Origin: Tulasnella sp. 424
Lineage: Eukaryota; Basidiomycota; Agaricomycetes; Cantharellales; Tulasnellaceae
Assembly (NCBI GenBank): GCA_019633425.1
Contig: WSUB01000048.1
Coordinates: forward strand, 1 to 64,000
Length of the DNA: 64,000 nt
Reading direction: 5' to 3'
Below the pieces are notes generated by a model. That model ran no database searches and had not been told where the DNA came from. It was given only the letters and a program-made list of their open reading frames with translations. Numbering within the stretch: position 1 is the first letter of the stretch; every line of letters starts with the position of its first letter. The position numbers and the translations under genes are program-made. Below are positions 38,317 to 49,806 of this stretch, one piece after another.

Positions 38317-41300
38317 TTAGGAACCCAATAGCATAGTATGGTCGAGTCCAATGGCGTTCAAGAGGATATTCACGTTGTCCAGTTTCAGCCTCGCCTCGTT
38401 CGGATCTGTCACCCAATTACTATGAATCGCTTGGACGATTTCCAAGATCATGTCTTTGACCTCAGCGACAACTGCCATTTGTTGGGGTTGAGTGCCGATG
38501 GCGGCTAGTGCAGCCAGGAACTGCCAGGCGATTTGATCCGCCAGGTCGACATTGGGGATCGCGAACCCTGGATGATGGGCGGTATGTAGCCGACGAGAAG
38601 GGAAGAGTAGCGGAATGCTTCCCGACAGAACCTGGAGAAGACCATCAAAGGCAGTATCCCTGCAGCCGATGCATCAGGTAAGCGTAGAATGGGCAAGACG
38701 AGGTTAAGTACATACCATTTTGCCCAATCCTCAGGACTTGCAGAACCTTCCTCATGCTTAAGCTGGTCGACTCGACTCATGAAGGCCGTCAAAAGAGCAA
38801 TGCCAGGCTAAGCGACACCTCGGGTCAATCGAAGCAGGTAACTATAATGGATCCAGCAGAACGTACCTGGGATTTAACGATTTGTAAGACAGCGAATAAT
38901 CCTGTTCCCAGCATGATATTCAACAGGCCGGTTAAGAGTCGAAGGGAAGCCACGGCAAGAATGCCCGTGATAGATGGTAAAATCATCAGCGCGGCGTCCG
39001 TCTGGTTACTGACATCCCTCCATTGTGGTGAACCTGCGCTTTCCACGTCGTCCAGAACATGGGCTTCTCGTACGACGTCGAGTTGGTAGAAGCATGCGAC
39101 GAAGAGAACCAGCAGAAGGGTAATCTTGTCCTCCGGCAGGAGTCGAATGATGCGGGGGATGAGCCGCTTGCCCTTGTGCAAGCTCAGGATTGCGATGAAC
39201 GGATGGGGATCACTGGAAAAGGTGAATGTTTAGCAAGCGACGTTGCGAGCCGAGGTTCTCTTCTTACCTCGTTTCTACGGGCACCATCACCATGGATCTT
39301 GTCCAAAGCTCGTCAAGGAGCCGTTCGTGGCTTGCCTCCCTATAGCCAACCCGGTCAGCCGCCATTTCCTCCCGACATATGTATCAACATGCTGACCATG
39401 CTTCGCGGGCTTCCTCATCATCTTGAGGTGGGATTTCGCGATTTGACTGCTCAATTGACAAAAGGGTGTCGTACAAACGCTCAATTGCTACTTGAATTTG
39501 GCGATGGGTGAGCGGTGGCTGGCGGTCAATAGAACCTTGCTAAGGTTTGCACTAGGTGCTCAGTCCTGACATCATCGGACAACCTGGAGCGTACGGCTTA
39601 CATCAGCAACGTTCATCGCTTCACGACCCAGTCTTCCAGCGGCCTCCGTCAATTGGTTATGGTCTTGCTGAGAGCCGACAGGTTTGGCATTCGCAAGACT
39701 CGGTGAAGCGCTCACACCACCGGTATTGACCTGGAGCATTTGCCGAGGAGCAGCCTTATTGCCTCTCCCTGAAATCTTGCCCAAAGCACCTTGAAGAGGG
39801 TTGCCTGAAATGGAGCCGCATCAGTCAGCTTTCGATCGAACTGTGTAGATCATATCACACCCTTACCTGTCGCGGTGTGCGTCACATCCTTCTGTCTCGT
39901 CTGAGCGTTCTTGACCATCCGTTCAACTTGAGTCTGCATCCGAGCCATGGCATTCTCTCTTCTACCTGCTCCACGATGTCCCGGAACTCCAACTCCAACA
40001 CCAGCTCCCCCAGCGAATTTAAGCATGGATTTTTGTTGGAGTCCGGAGGCACCCATACGCGACCGAACGAAGGAGCTGTAGACTTGGGCATAAAAGTCTT
40101 CGGAATATGGATCCTCCGTAACCAGTTGAGAGACTTGTATCCGAGTGATGAAGTCTTTGTCCGACTGAGTCATAAGATCATTATACTTTGCCTATGGACA
40201 AATCGTTCCTGGTGAGTCTCTGACTTCAAGGACGCTGGACAGACGATTACCATTTTTGAGATCTTAGCAGCTTTACGTCTCCGTTTCGCCTCTAATTGCT
40301 CAGCCTCCATAATCTTCCGATTCGCTTCATTCATGAGCGCATTTCGACGGTCGGGATCGAGAGGGTGACCGCTAGAAATGGGTTGTTCATGAGCAAGGAT
40401 CTCGGCGAGATGAGGAGGGATGCCGCCGGATAGACTATGAGCGTGCTGAGGTTGCTGCTGTCGAGGAGCACCACCAATGAACCCGTCGTGACCAAGCTGC
40501 TGCTGCTGTAAATGCTGTAATTGTTCCGGTGCTTGTCCGTGCCCATTAATGAGATCCAGGGCTACTTGGCGAGGATACTGCGGGTTCGGGCGATGCAAAT
40601 GTTGCTGTTGTTGCTGGAGTATTTGCTGCTGGATGATGTGGTCCGGAAGGCGTCCATGTCCGAATTGTCCTAGTACTTCAGAAGGCGTCGGTTCACGATA
40701 TGGTGGTTCGGAGATATGCTGAGCTGCTAGCATTCGTTCAAGTCGTCCGATGCCTTGCTGGGAATTGTCGATGAATTGGGGCTGCATTGGCTCATGGCGA
40801 GGGACGGCACGAGAGTGGATCTGCTGAGCTTGAGCAGGCAACTGAGTTGCAAACTGAGGCGATTGCTGATACGGGTACTGAACAGCAGCCATGTTACCGG
40901 CCATTGGTGAATGGTGTTGCATTTGGCCTAGCAGCTCCCTTCGCATCTCGGCCTCGATCTCTGCTGCCGTTCGGATGCGCGGCTGAGGTGGTGGCTGAGC
41001 AGGAGGTTGCTCATCAAAAGGGGAGAATTTCGCATGAGTAACTTGCTGTACGGGGCGTCCTGAATCGAGGATTTCTTAGTCAGTGTGGCGTCCTAATTTG
41101 GGCAAGGGGTGTGGCACCTTGTGAAGCCCATAGATCGACAGGCCGTAGAGAGGTTTCTGATGTGCGGGACTGATGCTTCGCGGCCCACATAGGGTCCGTA
41201 GATCCGGAAGGTGCAACGCCATAGGTCCTCCCATTTTGGCTGATCTCGGCTGGAAGTCGAGCTCGCTGCTGGGGTGACGGCTCGATTGGAGGATTATAGC

Positions 41301-41719
41301 CACGGTGAGGCTCGACAACCGGAGGTTGATGTTGACGAGCCGGCTGCTGTATTGCTGTGGGCCGATCGGGCAATACTCCTAGTGTCTGTCCAGCGTAATC
41401 GAAGTCCCTGCCTATGATGCCGGGAGGTGAGTCGGGTGACCTTCCCGAGACACGGAGTTCATCCAGACTCACCAACAGGCTCAGATCCGCCGAATGTCTC
41501 ATCGTTTAGTTCGTCTCCTTGTTCGTCCAGTTGATTAAGCGCATTGCCTAGTCCCTCATAGCTTTCTTCGCCCCAGGTGTACACGGCCACATCCTCCTGC
41601 TCCAGCTTTCCTGGAGGGAAGGAAGTGTCAAACCCAAAGAAAGAAGACGACTGATGATTCAACAAGACTCTGAGAAACGCTTGCTAACCGACGAGTCATC
41701 AGTCGAGAGGACGTACCAT
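38317..41719 (-). CDS. PAT1: PAT1 decapping activator
   Basis: Scaffold of cytoplasmic mRNA decay: Pat1 binds Lsm1-7, Dhh1 and Dcp2 in P-bodies and promotes decapping. The initiator ATG (41717-41719) is an exon of its own; it splices in phase to SSSFFGFDTSFPPGKLEQED, the conserved Pat1 N-terminus. A long disordered region rich in Q, P and H follows, including a poly-Gln stretch (about 40600-40620). The conserved middle begins KYNDLMTQSDKDFITRIQVS and SEDFYAQVYSSF. The helical C-terminal domain carries the family signature PFIAILSLHKGKRLIPRIIR and ends LNAIGLDHTMLLGS (stop 38317-38319). About ten exons and some 850-900 residues. It is on the same strand as pirin but 730 bp upstream of it. Confidence 0.93.
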
Positions 41720-42614
41720 TCCCTTTCTTGGACGTCGTCGCAGTTGAAATCTGAACCGTGTTTGTCGCGGTTTCCTCCGGATGTGTGGCCTCACGTCATT
41801 GCGATACCGGCCTTCGTCATCTACAACCCGGCTAGCGTCTTGAGTATTATTAACATCATACGGTTAGTGAGTACATTGATCTTCAATCATCTATTTTTAG
41901 GAAGAAAAATTCAGTTTGCAGGTCACATATGATCGCATCGTTCTTCGAACCTTCATTAAGCGCATTCCGGCGTATTGGAGGAGAGAACCTCCGACATCTC
42001 CGCAGCCACACAGAAGGACCAATTGATTTCCCTCTCAAGTGGAGTGAGCTTCGAAACTGGGCGGTGGTGGGATTTCACGGAGGTGAAAACCGCATCCATC
42101 CAGTTGTAAGTGTTGAAACATGGTTTGCCGCGGTTCTCAGACGCCTAAGATTTGTTAATCTGAATTATTCTCGGCTTCCGCTGTGTAACAGCCAATGTAG
42201 TTGCCCCCAGCCTCGCAACAACGGCCATCGGTCGGGAGAAAGCCGTCGGAGACACCGGTCCCCACGTTGCTCCCACAGTTAGCCTCTATCTTTGCCGTGC
42301 AGAATATTTGTGTATCTGGCATGGGCTATGCGCTGGCGAGGTTGTCACTAGACCCCGTTGGTTATCTCCCCGGCGTTGTTGGGCGAATTCCGTTACGGCA
42401 GCACGGCCCCCTCCGTAAGCCCATCCATCTGCCCGGCGTTAACAAGCCTCGGCTCAAGTGACAAGGATTCCACATAAAAGGGCACAGAGATGCACGGACA
42501 ATCCACAACTGTATCAACTGCCATTATACCTCCCAAGTAAGTAGTCCGTTTCGGACATTCGATAGACCGAGCACCACGCCTAACAAACTTCGGCTTTGCA
42601 AAGATTCTTTTACC
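41720..42614. other. Intergenic, PAT1 / F-box 1
   Basis: Divergent promoter region of almost 900 bp. Open stretches on the plus strand at 41929-42282 and around 42190-42290 read as protein for 30-100 codons but have no domain and no convincing exon joins. A decayed gene cannot be excluded. Confidence 0.45.
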
Positions 42615-43898
42615 ATGACCACCATGACATTTCTTCCTCCTGAACTCTTATCCATCATCCTAGAGCTTGTTTGTCGTGGCGCACCACCCAACACGGAGAA
42701 GACTGCGCACATCTTGGGATTGGTGTCGAAGCTATGGCGAGCGGTCGTCCTCAGCACCCCTTCCATCTGGACCGTCTTTTATGTCGGTAACCCTCGCCAA
42801 ACAAAGCACCTTCAAAATACGGTGGATTGGAGTGGGGATCTGCCTCTGGACGTCCACGTCGTGGATGAGTCCAGCAGGTTCGCTGTCATCAGGGAACAGC
42901 TTTCAAAGCTGAACAACAAGGCCAATCGCTGGCAAAGCCTCAAGATTTCACATCCCGACGCCGTCACTATCCTGGAGAAAATGGTACCGTCAGCGCTTCC
43001 CGGTATCCGAACGCTATCTATCAAGGCCCCGGCGCGACCTCTTTGCGACTATTACCCATTCGTGCCCGACTACCCTTCCCCGCCAACCTTCTCACTCAGT
43101 TGGACAAGTCTCCAACTCCCTCACCTCCAAACCCTTGAACTGATCGACATCATAATCAAGCCCAAGATGGTCCTCGACTTTCTGGATTTCCTTCAAACCT
43201 GCACCGAGCTTCACCGCTTGGTTCTGGATCGTCTTTGGGAGGGCGGCACGTACGACACCCCCCGAAGTGCCACACTTCAGGCGCTACGAGAGCTTGAGCT
43301 TCTGGGTATCTCCTCGCCCAATGTCCTTCGATGGATCATAGCCCCCAACCTCCAACGGCTGGTAGTGGAGAAAACCGGCCAAGCAAGAATATGGTCTCCC
43401 GTGGAGATTAGCTCCCATTACGCGACCGCAACGGACGTCACGCTCATCCGGTTCTCCTCCGTCCCTGTCGCTTTGCGGAACATCATTCGCGCCGTCCCAC
43501 TCGTCTCAAGTCTTACACTCCTGGAATTCGACTTCCGTTCGCCAGACACTTTTAGTGCTGAGGCCGTCCTCCAGGAACAGGCACTACCCTGCCTCACAAC
43601 TCTCCACATCCAGGGCACGTTCTCTCTCTATCTGTTACAAAGGGCCGTGGAAGTTCATCGAGCGACCTTGAAGACTGTCGAGGTTCACTGCTTTGACCTT
43701 GGTCTTGTTGATGAGAGTTTGGCAAGGGAGTACCAGGAGAGGGACGAAACCTTGGAGTGGCTAAAGGGCCAATCGTGGTTTACCTTCAAAGTTAACCACG
43801 GGTTTGGTGTCTTCGGAGATCGTTATTGGAGTCACCAGGACCATAAATTGCGGCGAAGGATGAAGTGTACTCCGGGCCATTGTGAAATCTTCCCATAA
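42615..43898 (+). CDS. F-box/LRR-like protein 1
   Basis: Single-exon protein of 427 residues. The N-terminus is an F-box: FLPPELLSIILELVC, then LGLVSKLWRAVVLSTPSIWT, the usual basidiomycete F-box of the LPPE...W form. The rest is built of irregular leucine-rich segments (LPHLQTLELIDI, LRELELLGISS, LPCLTTLHIQGTF) of the type that presents substrates. F-box proteins are substrate adaptors of SCF (Skp1-cullin1) ubiquitin ligases. The second ATG (M4) is also possible as start. It is the paralog of the gene at 45158-46456, with the same length and colinear sequence. Target unknown. Confidence 0.85.
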   Translation: MTTMTFLPPELLSIILELVCRGAPPNTEKTAHILGLVSKLWRAVVLSTPSIWTVFYVGNPRQTKHLQNTVDWSGDLPLDVHVVDESSRFAVIREQLSKLNNKANRWQSLKISHPDAVTILEKMVPSALPGIRTLSIKAPARPLCDYYPFVPDYPSPPTFSLSWTSLQLPHLQTLELIDIIIKPKMVLDFLDFLQTCTELHRLVLDRLWEGGTYDTPRSATLQALRELELLGISSPNVLRWIIAPNLQRLVVEKTGQARIWSPVEISSHYATATDVTLIRFSSVPVALRNIIRAVPLVSSLTLLEFDFRSPDTFSAEAVLQEQALPCLTTLHIQGTFSLYLLQRAVEVHRATLKTVEVHCFDLGLVDESLAREYQERDETLEWLKGQSWFTFKVNHGFGVFGDRYWSHQDHKLRRRMKCTPGHCEIFP

Positions 43899-45157
43899 TC
43901 GAGATGTGTTGGGCTCTTCATTCATATCCCGGCTAAAATTCTTTGGTTCAGCCATACCTCTTACAGTATACCTCCCTAGCATATGCACATATCTTTCTAT
44001 ACCCACTTTTGAATGTTCATGATTTCTCTTGCATGAGCGATAGCAATCGGAATTAACACGCGTGCTTAAGCTAGTAACAGGTTGAAGGCTGCGCGGAGGT
44101 TACGTCCTGCGAGATTTTCGCCTCGCCCATAGACGGTGAATGGAACGTATTGAGCGGGGCCCGGACTGCCGTCCACTGGGTACGAGTGACCGGGCCTGTG
44201 GAGCTCTATGCATGCCACGGATTGGGCGAACCGAAGATTCAATGCGCGCATGAGGGGCCGTTTGGCATGCTGGAAGGAAATCGCCCGCGCCCCTTCGCCG
44301 TCGGCTCCCTTGGATCGTGTGACCTTCTGTCTCAAGGCTTTCTGTCTACCGGTACTCCCCCTTGGGACATTTCCGCGTGTTCTTATTTGCTATCAAGTTC
44401 TGCTCGACTTCACTCACATCCCACGTTTGACGTTCATTTCTAATTAGTCGAGACCGTTCCGTGGAGTAATATTAATACATTCATTCAATAAACCTCTGCA
44501 TTCCAGGAGTATTTTTATTCCAAGTCGCTTCGCGGGTGAGCCCTTGATATCATCTTACTATGGCCGCCCTGCTACTGTGACAACGAATCACAAAACCAAT
44601 TGCTTCGCTTGTATTCAGTCGATATGGTAATTGTGTAACAAGAAATTATTTCTACGTTCATTTCATGCAGTCAGAAACCGAATGTCATTCGATACGCCGG
44701 AGTGCATCCGTCATCAAGCCGATGAACCCCGCGTGCGTGCGGGGCGGACTTCGGCGGACTTATGGCCGGCGGCGAAAGCGAACAGCCTTTGGCTTCCGCT
44801 TGAGCGTCAACCGAAGCTCCACGGGCGTTGATCATCCCGAACACGTATGTAATCCATATTTTTACCTCATGCAATGTTTCTTTTGAGTGTCGAATATTTC
44901 TTGGGAAAAGGGAAACGCGCCTAAAGCACCGCCAGATACGGTGCCGTTCGTCTACCCCGCCGAGTTTCGGCTACCACGTTTACTTGCGATGAGGTCAATA
45001 TCACAGATAAAAGCAAACGGGGGCACAGAAAATAATCCTCCAAACCTTTACACCTCTTTTCCCATTCAGGTGAGCAGAGCCTTCGTCCTCTATCGTTCGA
45101 CGAGTGACGGACTGATCATGATAAGCATATTTGCAGGCTTACAAGTGTACTTCAACC
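43899..45157. other. Intergenic between F-box 1 and F-box 2
   Basis: About 1.26 kb. ORFs at 44066-44335 (minus) and 44150-44447 (plus) overlap each other and have no domain. The right end is the promoter of F-box 2. No repeat or RNA gene seen. Confidence 0.5.
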
Positions 45158-46456
45158 ATGACTTCTATTCACTTCCTCCCACCCGAGCTGCTTTCCATGA
45201 TATTGGACATTGCCTGCCATACAGCATCTCCCGGCAAGACAACCGAGGCTTCGCAGATCCTTGGATTGGTCTCCAAGCTCTGGAGAGGCGTGGTCCTTAG
45301 CACCCCCTCGATATGGACCACCTACTATATCGGCGGGACTATGACCTCAAAAGGTGCCGAGAAGGCGCTGGAAAGGAGTGGAGGTCTACCATTGACATTG
45401 CAAGCAGTCGACGATTCCAGCGACATCACCGTCGTCAGGGATCAACTCTCACAGCTCGGAAGTCGTTCCACGCGTTGGAAGATGGTTGAAATCGCCCGCC
45501 CAGACGCTGCCGTCATTCTAGAGAGCAGTATTCCATCAGCTCTACCCGCAATCCACACCATGGTCGTGAAGGCCACACCCCAACCCATCGACCTCTCTCG
45601 CCTAGATCATCACCCTTTCCTGCCACCACTTCCACCTCAACCCTCTGTATCCTTAGAATGGAACACGCGCCGCTACTCAAGCCTACGTCAACTTGAGTTA
45701 TGTAAAGTTGAAGTGAAGTCCGCCGAAGTGGGGGACTTCCTTGACTTCCTCGAGACATGTTCGGACCTTCATTATCTATCATTAAACGGCATCTGGGAGC
45801 GGGACGGCTACGTTGCACCTCGAGCCATTACCCTGCCTGCGCTTCGGGAGCTGGAGCTCCGTGGGATTCCCTCGTCCAACGTCTTGAAATGGATCATCGC
45901 TCCGAGTCTTCAGCGGCTAGTGTTGGAAAAAGTGGCCCAGTTACGGTATTGGACGCCGTTGGAGATCGGGTCTAGCTACGCTACTGCTACGGATGTGACC
46001 CTCCTTCGATTTTCGACTCTTCCCTCCGCCCTTCGCGACATACTGCGTGCCGTCCCCATGGTTTCACATCTCTCGCTCCTATCCTTCGACTTCCGCTCTC
46101 CATACGCTCTTTGCGCGGATGTTATTCTCCAGGAGCAGGCCTTCCCTTGTCTCACCTCCCTCCACATTCAAGGCATCTTCTCACTGCACCAACTAAGGAA
46201 GGCAGTGGAGGTCCACCGAGAAACGTTGGCTTCAGTCAAGGTGCATTGCCTCGACCTTGGACTTCCCGAGGAGAGCCTTAAAAGGGAATACATTGAAAGG
46301 GACGAGGCTTTAAAACGGCTCAAGGATGAGTCGTCGGTCGCCTTTGCCATAGACCATTGTGGAGGAATCTTTGGGTCGCGTTACTGGAGCCACGAAGACC
46401 GGAGATGGGGGCGGGAGATGGTGTGCGTGCCGGACCACATCAAGACCTTATCGTGA
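45158..46456 (+). CDS. F-box/LRR-like protein 2
   Basis: Intronless, 432 residues from the ATG at 45158 (MTSIHFLPPELLSMILDIAC); the open frame extends upstream without an ATG. F-box followed by irregular LRRs, colinear with F-box 1 (for example LGLVSKLWRGVVLSTPSIWT against LGLVSKLWRAVVLSTPSIWT, and ITLPALRELELRGIPSSNVL). Both share a C-terminal block SLKREYIERDEALKRL / SLAREYQERDETLEWL and a final GSRYWSHEDRR / GDRYWSHQDHK. A tandem gene duplication followed by moderate divergence across the LRR face, with the F-box best kept, suggests change in substrate choice. Confidence 0.85.
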   Translation: MTSIHFLPPELLSMILDIACHTASPGKTTEASQILGLVSKLWRGVVLSTPSIWTTYYIGGTMTSKGAEKALERSGGLPLTLQAVDDSSDITVVRDQLSQLGSRSTRWKMVEIARPDAAVILESSIPSALPAIHTMVVKATPQPIDLSRLDHHPFLPPLPPQPSVSLEWNTRRYSSLRQLELCKVEVKSAEVGDFLDFLETCSDLHYLSLNGIWERDGYVAPRAITLPALRELELRGIPSSNVLKWIIAPSLQRLVLEKVAQLRYWTPLEIGSSYATATDVTLLRFSTLPSALRDILRAVPMVSHLSLLSFDFRSPYALCADVILQEQAFPCLTSLHIQGIFSLHQLRKAVEVHRETLASVKVHCLDLGLPEESLKREYIERDEALKRLKDESSVAFAIDHCGGIFGSRYWSHEDRRWGREMVCVPDHIKTLS

Positions 46457-47218
46457 TTACGATTTTGGCACTGCTCTCGGACCGCAATCCCCCGAGCTTA
46501 ACGTGGGGTTGAGTGTTGATCCCGCAGCGAGATCGGGATCCCTCGGAGACGGTTAATCGGATCAAAGGTCGCTGATTTTAAATCACAAGGATGTAGTACC
46601 TGCTGGGAAAAGTACAGATATTAGAGTACTTGCTAGACATACCCCTTTTTTTCACGCATCACCGATCGCTCGCTAGTGCAAACCTGTAACATAAAGCTAC
46701 CTCTAGAATTTTAGTCTAACGCGCTGATGGGACAGGCTATATTCTCGATATCCTTCTATACTCACGTCATAATCCATATATAAGCGTTCTGTGGAGTCGT
46801 GAAGGGTTCAAGTGGAACCTCTTGCAGGCGTGGGTTCGGGTGGTGGCGCAACCAGCCTTAATGATTCCACCTTCTGAAAAAAAAAAGAATATGAGTTAAA
46901 AGGCGGTAAGCTGTTATGAAGGAGAGGTTTTGGTCCCCGGTGAATCGGAGGCCTGAGCTGTTGTGAGCTCTAACTTTTTTTTCATCAAGTTCGTGGCTGT
47001 CGCAAACAGAACCGTGTGTCCGTCTGCTCCAGTTTGTTCCGTTTCGTGGCTTTGCGAACAGATATATCCTGCCGACCAACTTTGAGCGCAAGGAACTATC
47101 TCTCTCTCTGGGCACGTCGGCTGGTACGCTAAATATTGAGGGGGAGATTGACATCCACCAAGGCAGGACTCTAACCTTTGTCACCAAAAATCATAGGTGT
47201 ACCAGCCAACTTGAAGAA
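46457..47218. other. Intergenic, F-box 2 / F-box 3
   Basis: About 760 bp with no supported gene. The minus-strand ORF 46858-47187 has no domain and overlaps the F-box 3 promoter. Confidence 0.5.
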
Positions 47219-49002
47219 ATGACCGTTTATCTATATAACCTCCCACCGGAAATGATTTTGCATTTGATCGACTCCGGAGGTCTCGAAGTGCAGGACGGTT
47301 TGGCGCTGAGGCAGGTTCGGGGCTTGTCGAAACTCCACGACTTAGACGCTGACAATGGCTTGTAACAAACCCAAAGACATGCAAGGCCCTGCACGAAGTG
47401 ACCGAAAGTCGACTCTTTTGGCTATCACTCATCCGAAACTGCCAGGAATTGGGTTACGCCATGCCTTTTCCACCCTTCAGGAAGGTCTCGACGTTATCCA
47501 CGAGCGAATTGATTCGAGTCGCTATCAAATTCGTTCTAATCGAAATAATCTCGCAAGCCCTGAGCCACAGTTTCGCAGTCATCGGATCCTACCTTTAAGA
47601 GAAGAAGAACCCTTCCCGGCTGTTAAACGTTTTACGCTTCTCGTCAACGGTCACTACGCGCTCATCATGCATGAGGAGAGTGTATGTACGCTCTGGGATG
47701 TGCGGCCAACAAGTGCTCCAGGACTGGGAGGGCTCTTAGCTCGCCATGAAGTTCCTGAAGAAGCATTATACATGGAGCACACGACAGAAGGGGGCGATGG
47801 GACATGCGTTCAAGTTGTTGTCGCGACTCTAAGTGGCGGGATGTAAGATTATCCTAATACCTTCAGGAGGCGGTATTGCTTATTCCAGTTATTCCGTAGC
47901 GGGCTTCCAAAAATTTCTGTCTTTCAGTTTCAGCTGGATTTCTCATCAGCAGGGCCATCCCAAGGGCCTCCTGAAGTGATCCAGTCGGACCTGGCCACGT
48001 TTCGCATCAAACCTGTTTCTAACTATGCCCGCATTGCTCTGCAGGAGGGACTTTGTCTTGCCTGGTACGACTCTGGACCCTTGGAAAGGAGGGTTATCGT
48101 GTCGATCTTCGACTATCGCAATAGCAAGCGAATGGACTTTGAAACCGGTATCACGGCCGTGGAGGTGGGTTCGTTTTGCATATTGCCCGAGCCTAACGCT
48201 GAAAATTCGAATCTACAAGCCACCCGATGCTTGTATATACCATGGCAATTTACTGTTTCACCACGACAAACTTACAAGCGCGGTCGTCAACGCATACTTC
48301 GACATTACGCAGCACCTACAATCAGTAACCATTAATTCTCGGCCGGGTGACGATATGATCCACAAAGCACCAGATCGCTCGGAAGTTTTTCCTCTACAAC
48401 CTCCAGATTTGGGCTGTAGAGCGCACCAAGAACCTAATCTCATATGGAAGCCGAGACACCCAGCCAATACCCCGAACGCTAACACCAGGTGCGGTTCGCC
48501 TTCAATCTTCATAACCGAGACCTTGTCGCCTGGGCACGGCTGGACCTCACATTGGTCTGCACGGTGGATGGAACCTCGGGAGACTCTCAATACGCTGCGA
48601 ACTGGAGCAAACACTGATGCTCCTCTATCCCGGACGTGGATCGATCCCAAGGGCCGGCCGAGGGTACAGGAGGACGAGACCGAGTTTCTGAGAGCGACTA
48701 CTTGTGGGCTACGGATGTTGTGGGCCGGCCGCCCGGAAGATGGCGATTCGGAAGGGGACGATGATGAGGCTCTCTACCTCGTCCCTCTTCTTGTACCGGA
48801 CAATCGGACCAGGGAGGATGATGGGAAAAGGATATTGCGTCTCCCTATAAATTTTGACAGCGCCGTATCGATGGGTTTCTCTGACGAATCGGGCACACTG
48901 GTTATTGTATCAGACATAGCGGATAGTAATGCCGAGGAGGGTTCGGAAGAATCGGTAGAACGGTCAATCGTAAATCAAGTACTTCATATCTTCCAATATT
49001 AG
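47219..49002 (+). CDS. F-box protein 3, with beta-propeller-like C-terminus
   Basis: Start ATG 47219. Exon 1 reads MTVYLYNLPPEMILHLID and splices in phase over a 62-nt intron to TCKALHEVTESRLFWLSLIR, the second half of an F-box. After an intron near 47550 the chain runs on with HRILPLREEEPFPAVKRFTL and LLVNGHYALIMHEESVCTLW, then strand-rich repeats (GLCLAWYDSGPLERRVIVSI) of the kind annotated as WD40-like in agaricomycete F-box families. The C-terminus is acidic and ends VSMGFSDESGTLVIVSDIAD ... NQVLHIFQY. Length about 520-560 residues. It differs from F-box 1 and 2, which carry LRRs. A diverged copy of its last 60 codons lies at 55370-55549. Confidence 0.75.
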
Positions 49003-49806
49003 TCTCTATCGAAGAGATCGAGAATGTAGAGTTCTCTGAGCTCTCGAGCGACCATGTCAAAGGGCAGCGCTGCCAGTGCCCAGCACGTGTGCTTCCGGCA
49101 TGAGTTGGAAGATGGCGGGTACCGGGTTTAGCTTTCCTGAATATCCCATGCATAGCGTCGCGTACAATATTATCCCAGTGATTGTGTGTGCTTTTGGTGG
49201 TAGCAGAGAAACAAAATAAATATTCGGAACAGGAAACGTGTTCAATCATTATGTAATAAATAAATAGAATAGGTGAATAAGAAACTGATGAGACTCAACG
49301 GGATACAAAAGAGGTGCAAGAGACAGGTTGTGGGAGTATATGGAGGATAAACAAAACCAGGAGACGGAAAAAAAGGAGTCGATAATGGGAAACAACACGA
49401 AGAAACAAGGCAGTGGAAGAGAAAGTAGAGGAAAACCAAACCAAGTTACCGAAAAACATCGAAAGTGGAAAATAAGGTAGAAAGGAAGTAAAACCAAGCC
49501 CATGGGGGGTATGTAAGATGAGGTGAAGGGTCTAAGCAAATCTATAGAAAGAGTAGCAAGAGTCTGCAGTCAGGTGCCGTGACGAATACGTATCCGAGGA
49601 AGCGGCACAAACCTTTTAGGGTGGGTAGACCCATTCTTGAACCACTGGGTAGGAGCTGGTACCCTCGATAATGCCCTGGGGGGTTAGTCAGAGACCGGCT
49701 CCGAACTACCATCCCCATCGTCCGACACGTCAAAGGCTTCATGGGCCGCTGTTGCCAGCTCTGGCTTCTGCTCCTGCTCCGATCCTTTTTTCGAGTTGGT
49801 AGTACT
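49003..49806. other. 3' flank of F-box 3 and low-complexity interval
   Basis: The first ~175 bp match, in two pieces, the sequence on either side of kinase-TPR copy 2 (55549-55604 and about 59128-59205). The rest (49250-49550) is purine-rich with no supported gene. Confidence 0.65.

Noticed and set aside
44066..44447. Overlapping ORFs on both strands between F-box 1 and 2
   Set aside because: No domain, no splice pattern and no paralog; treated as intergenic.
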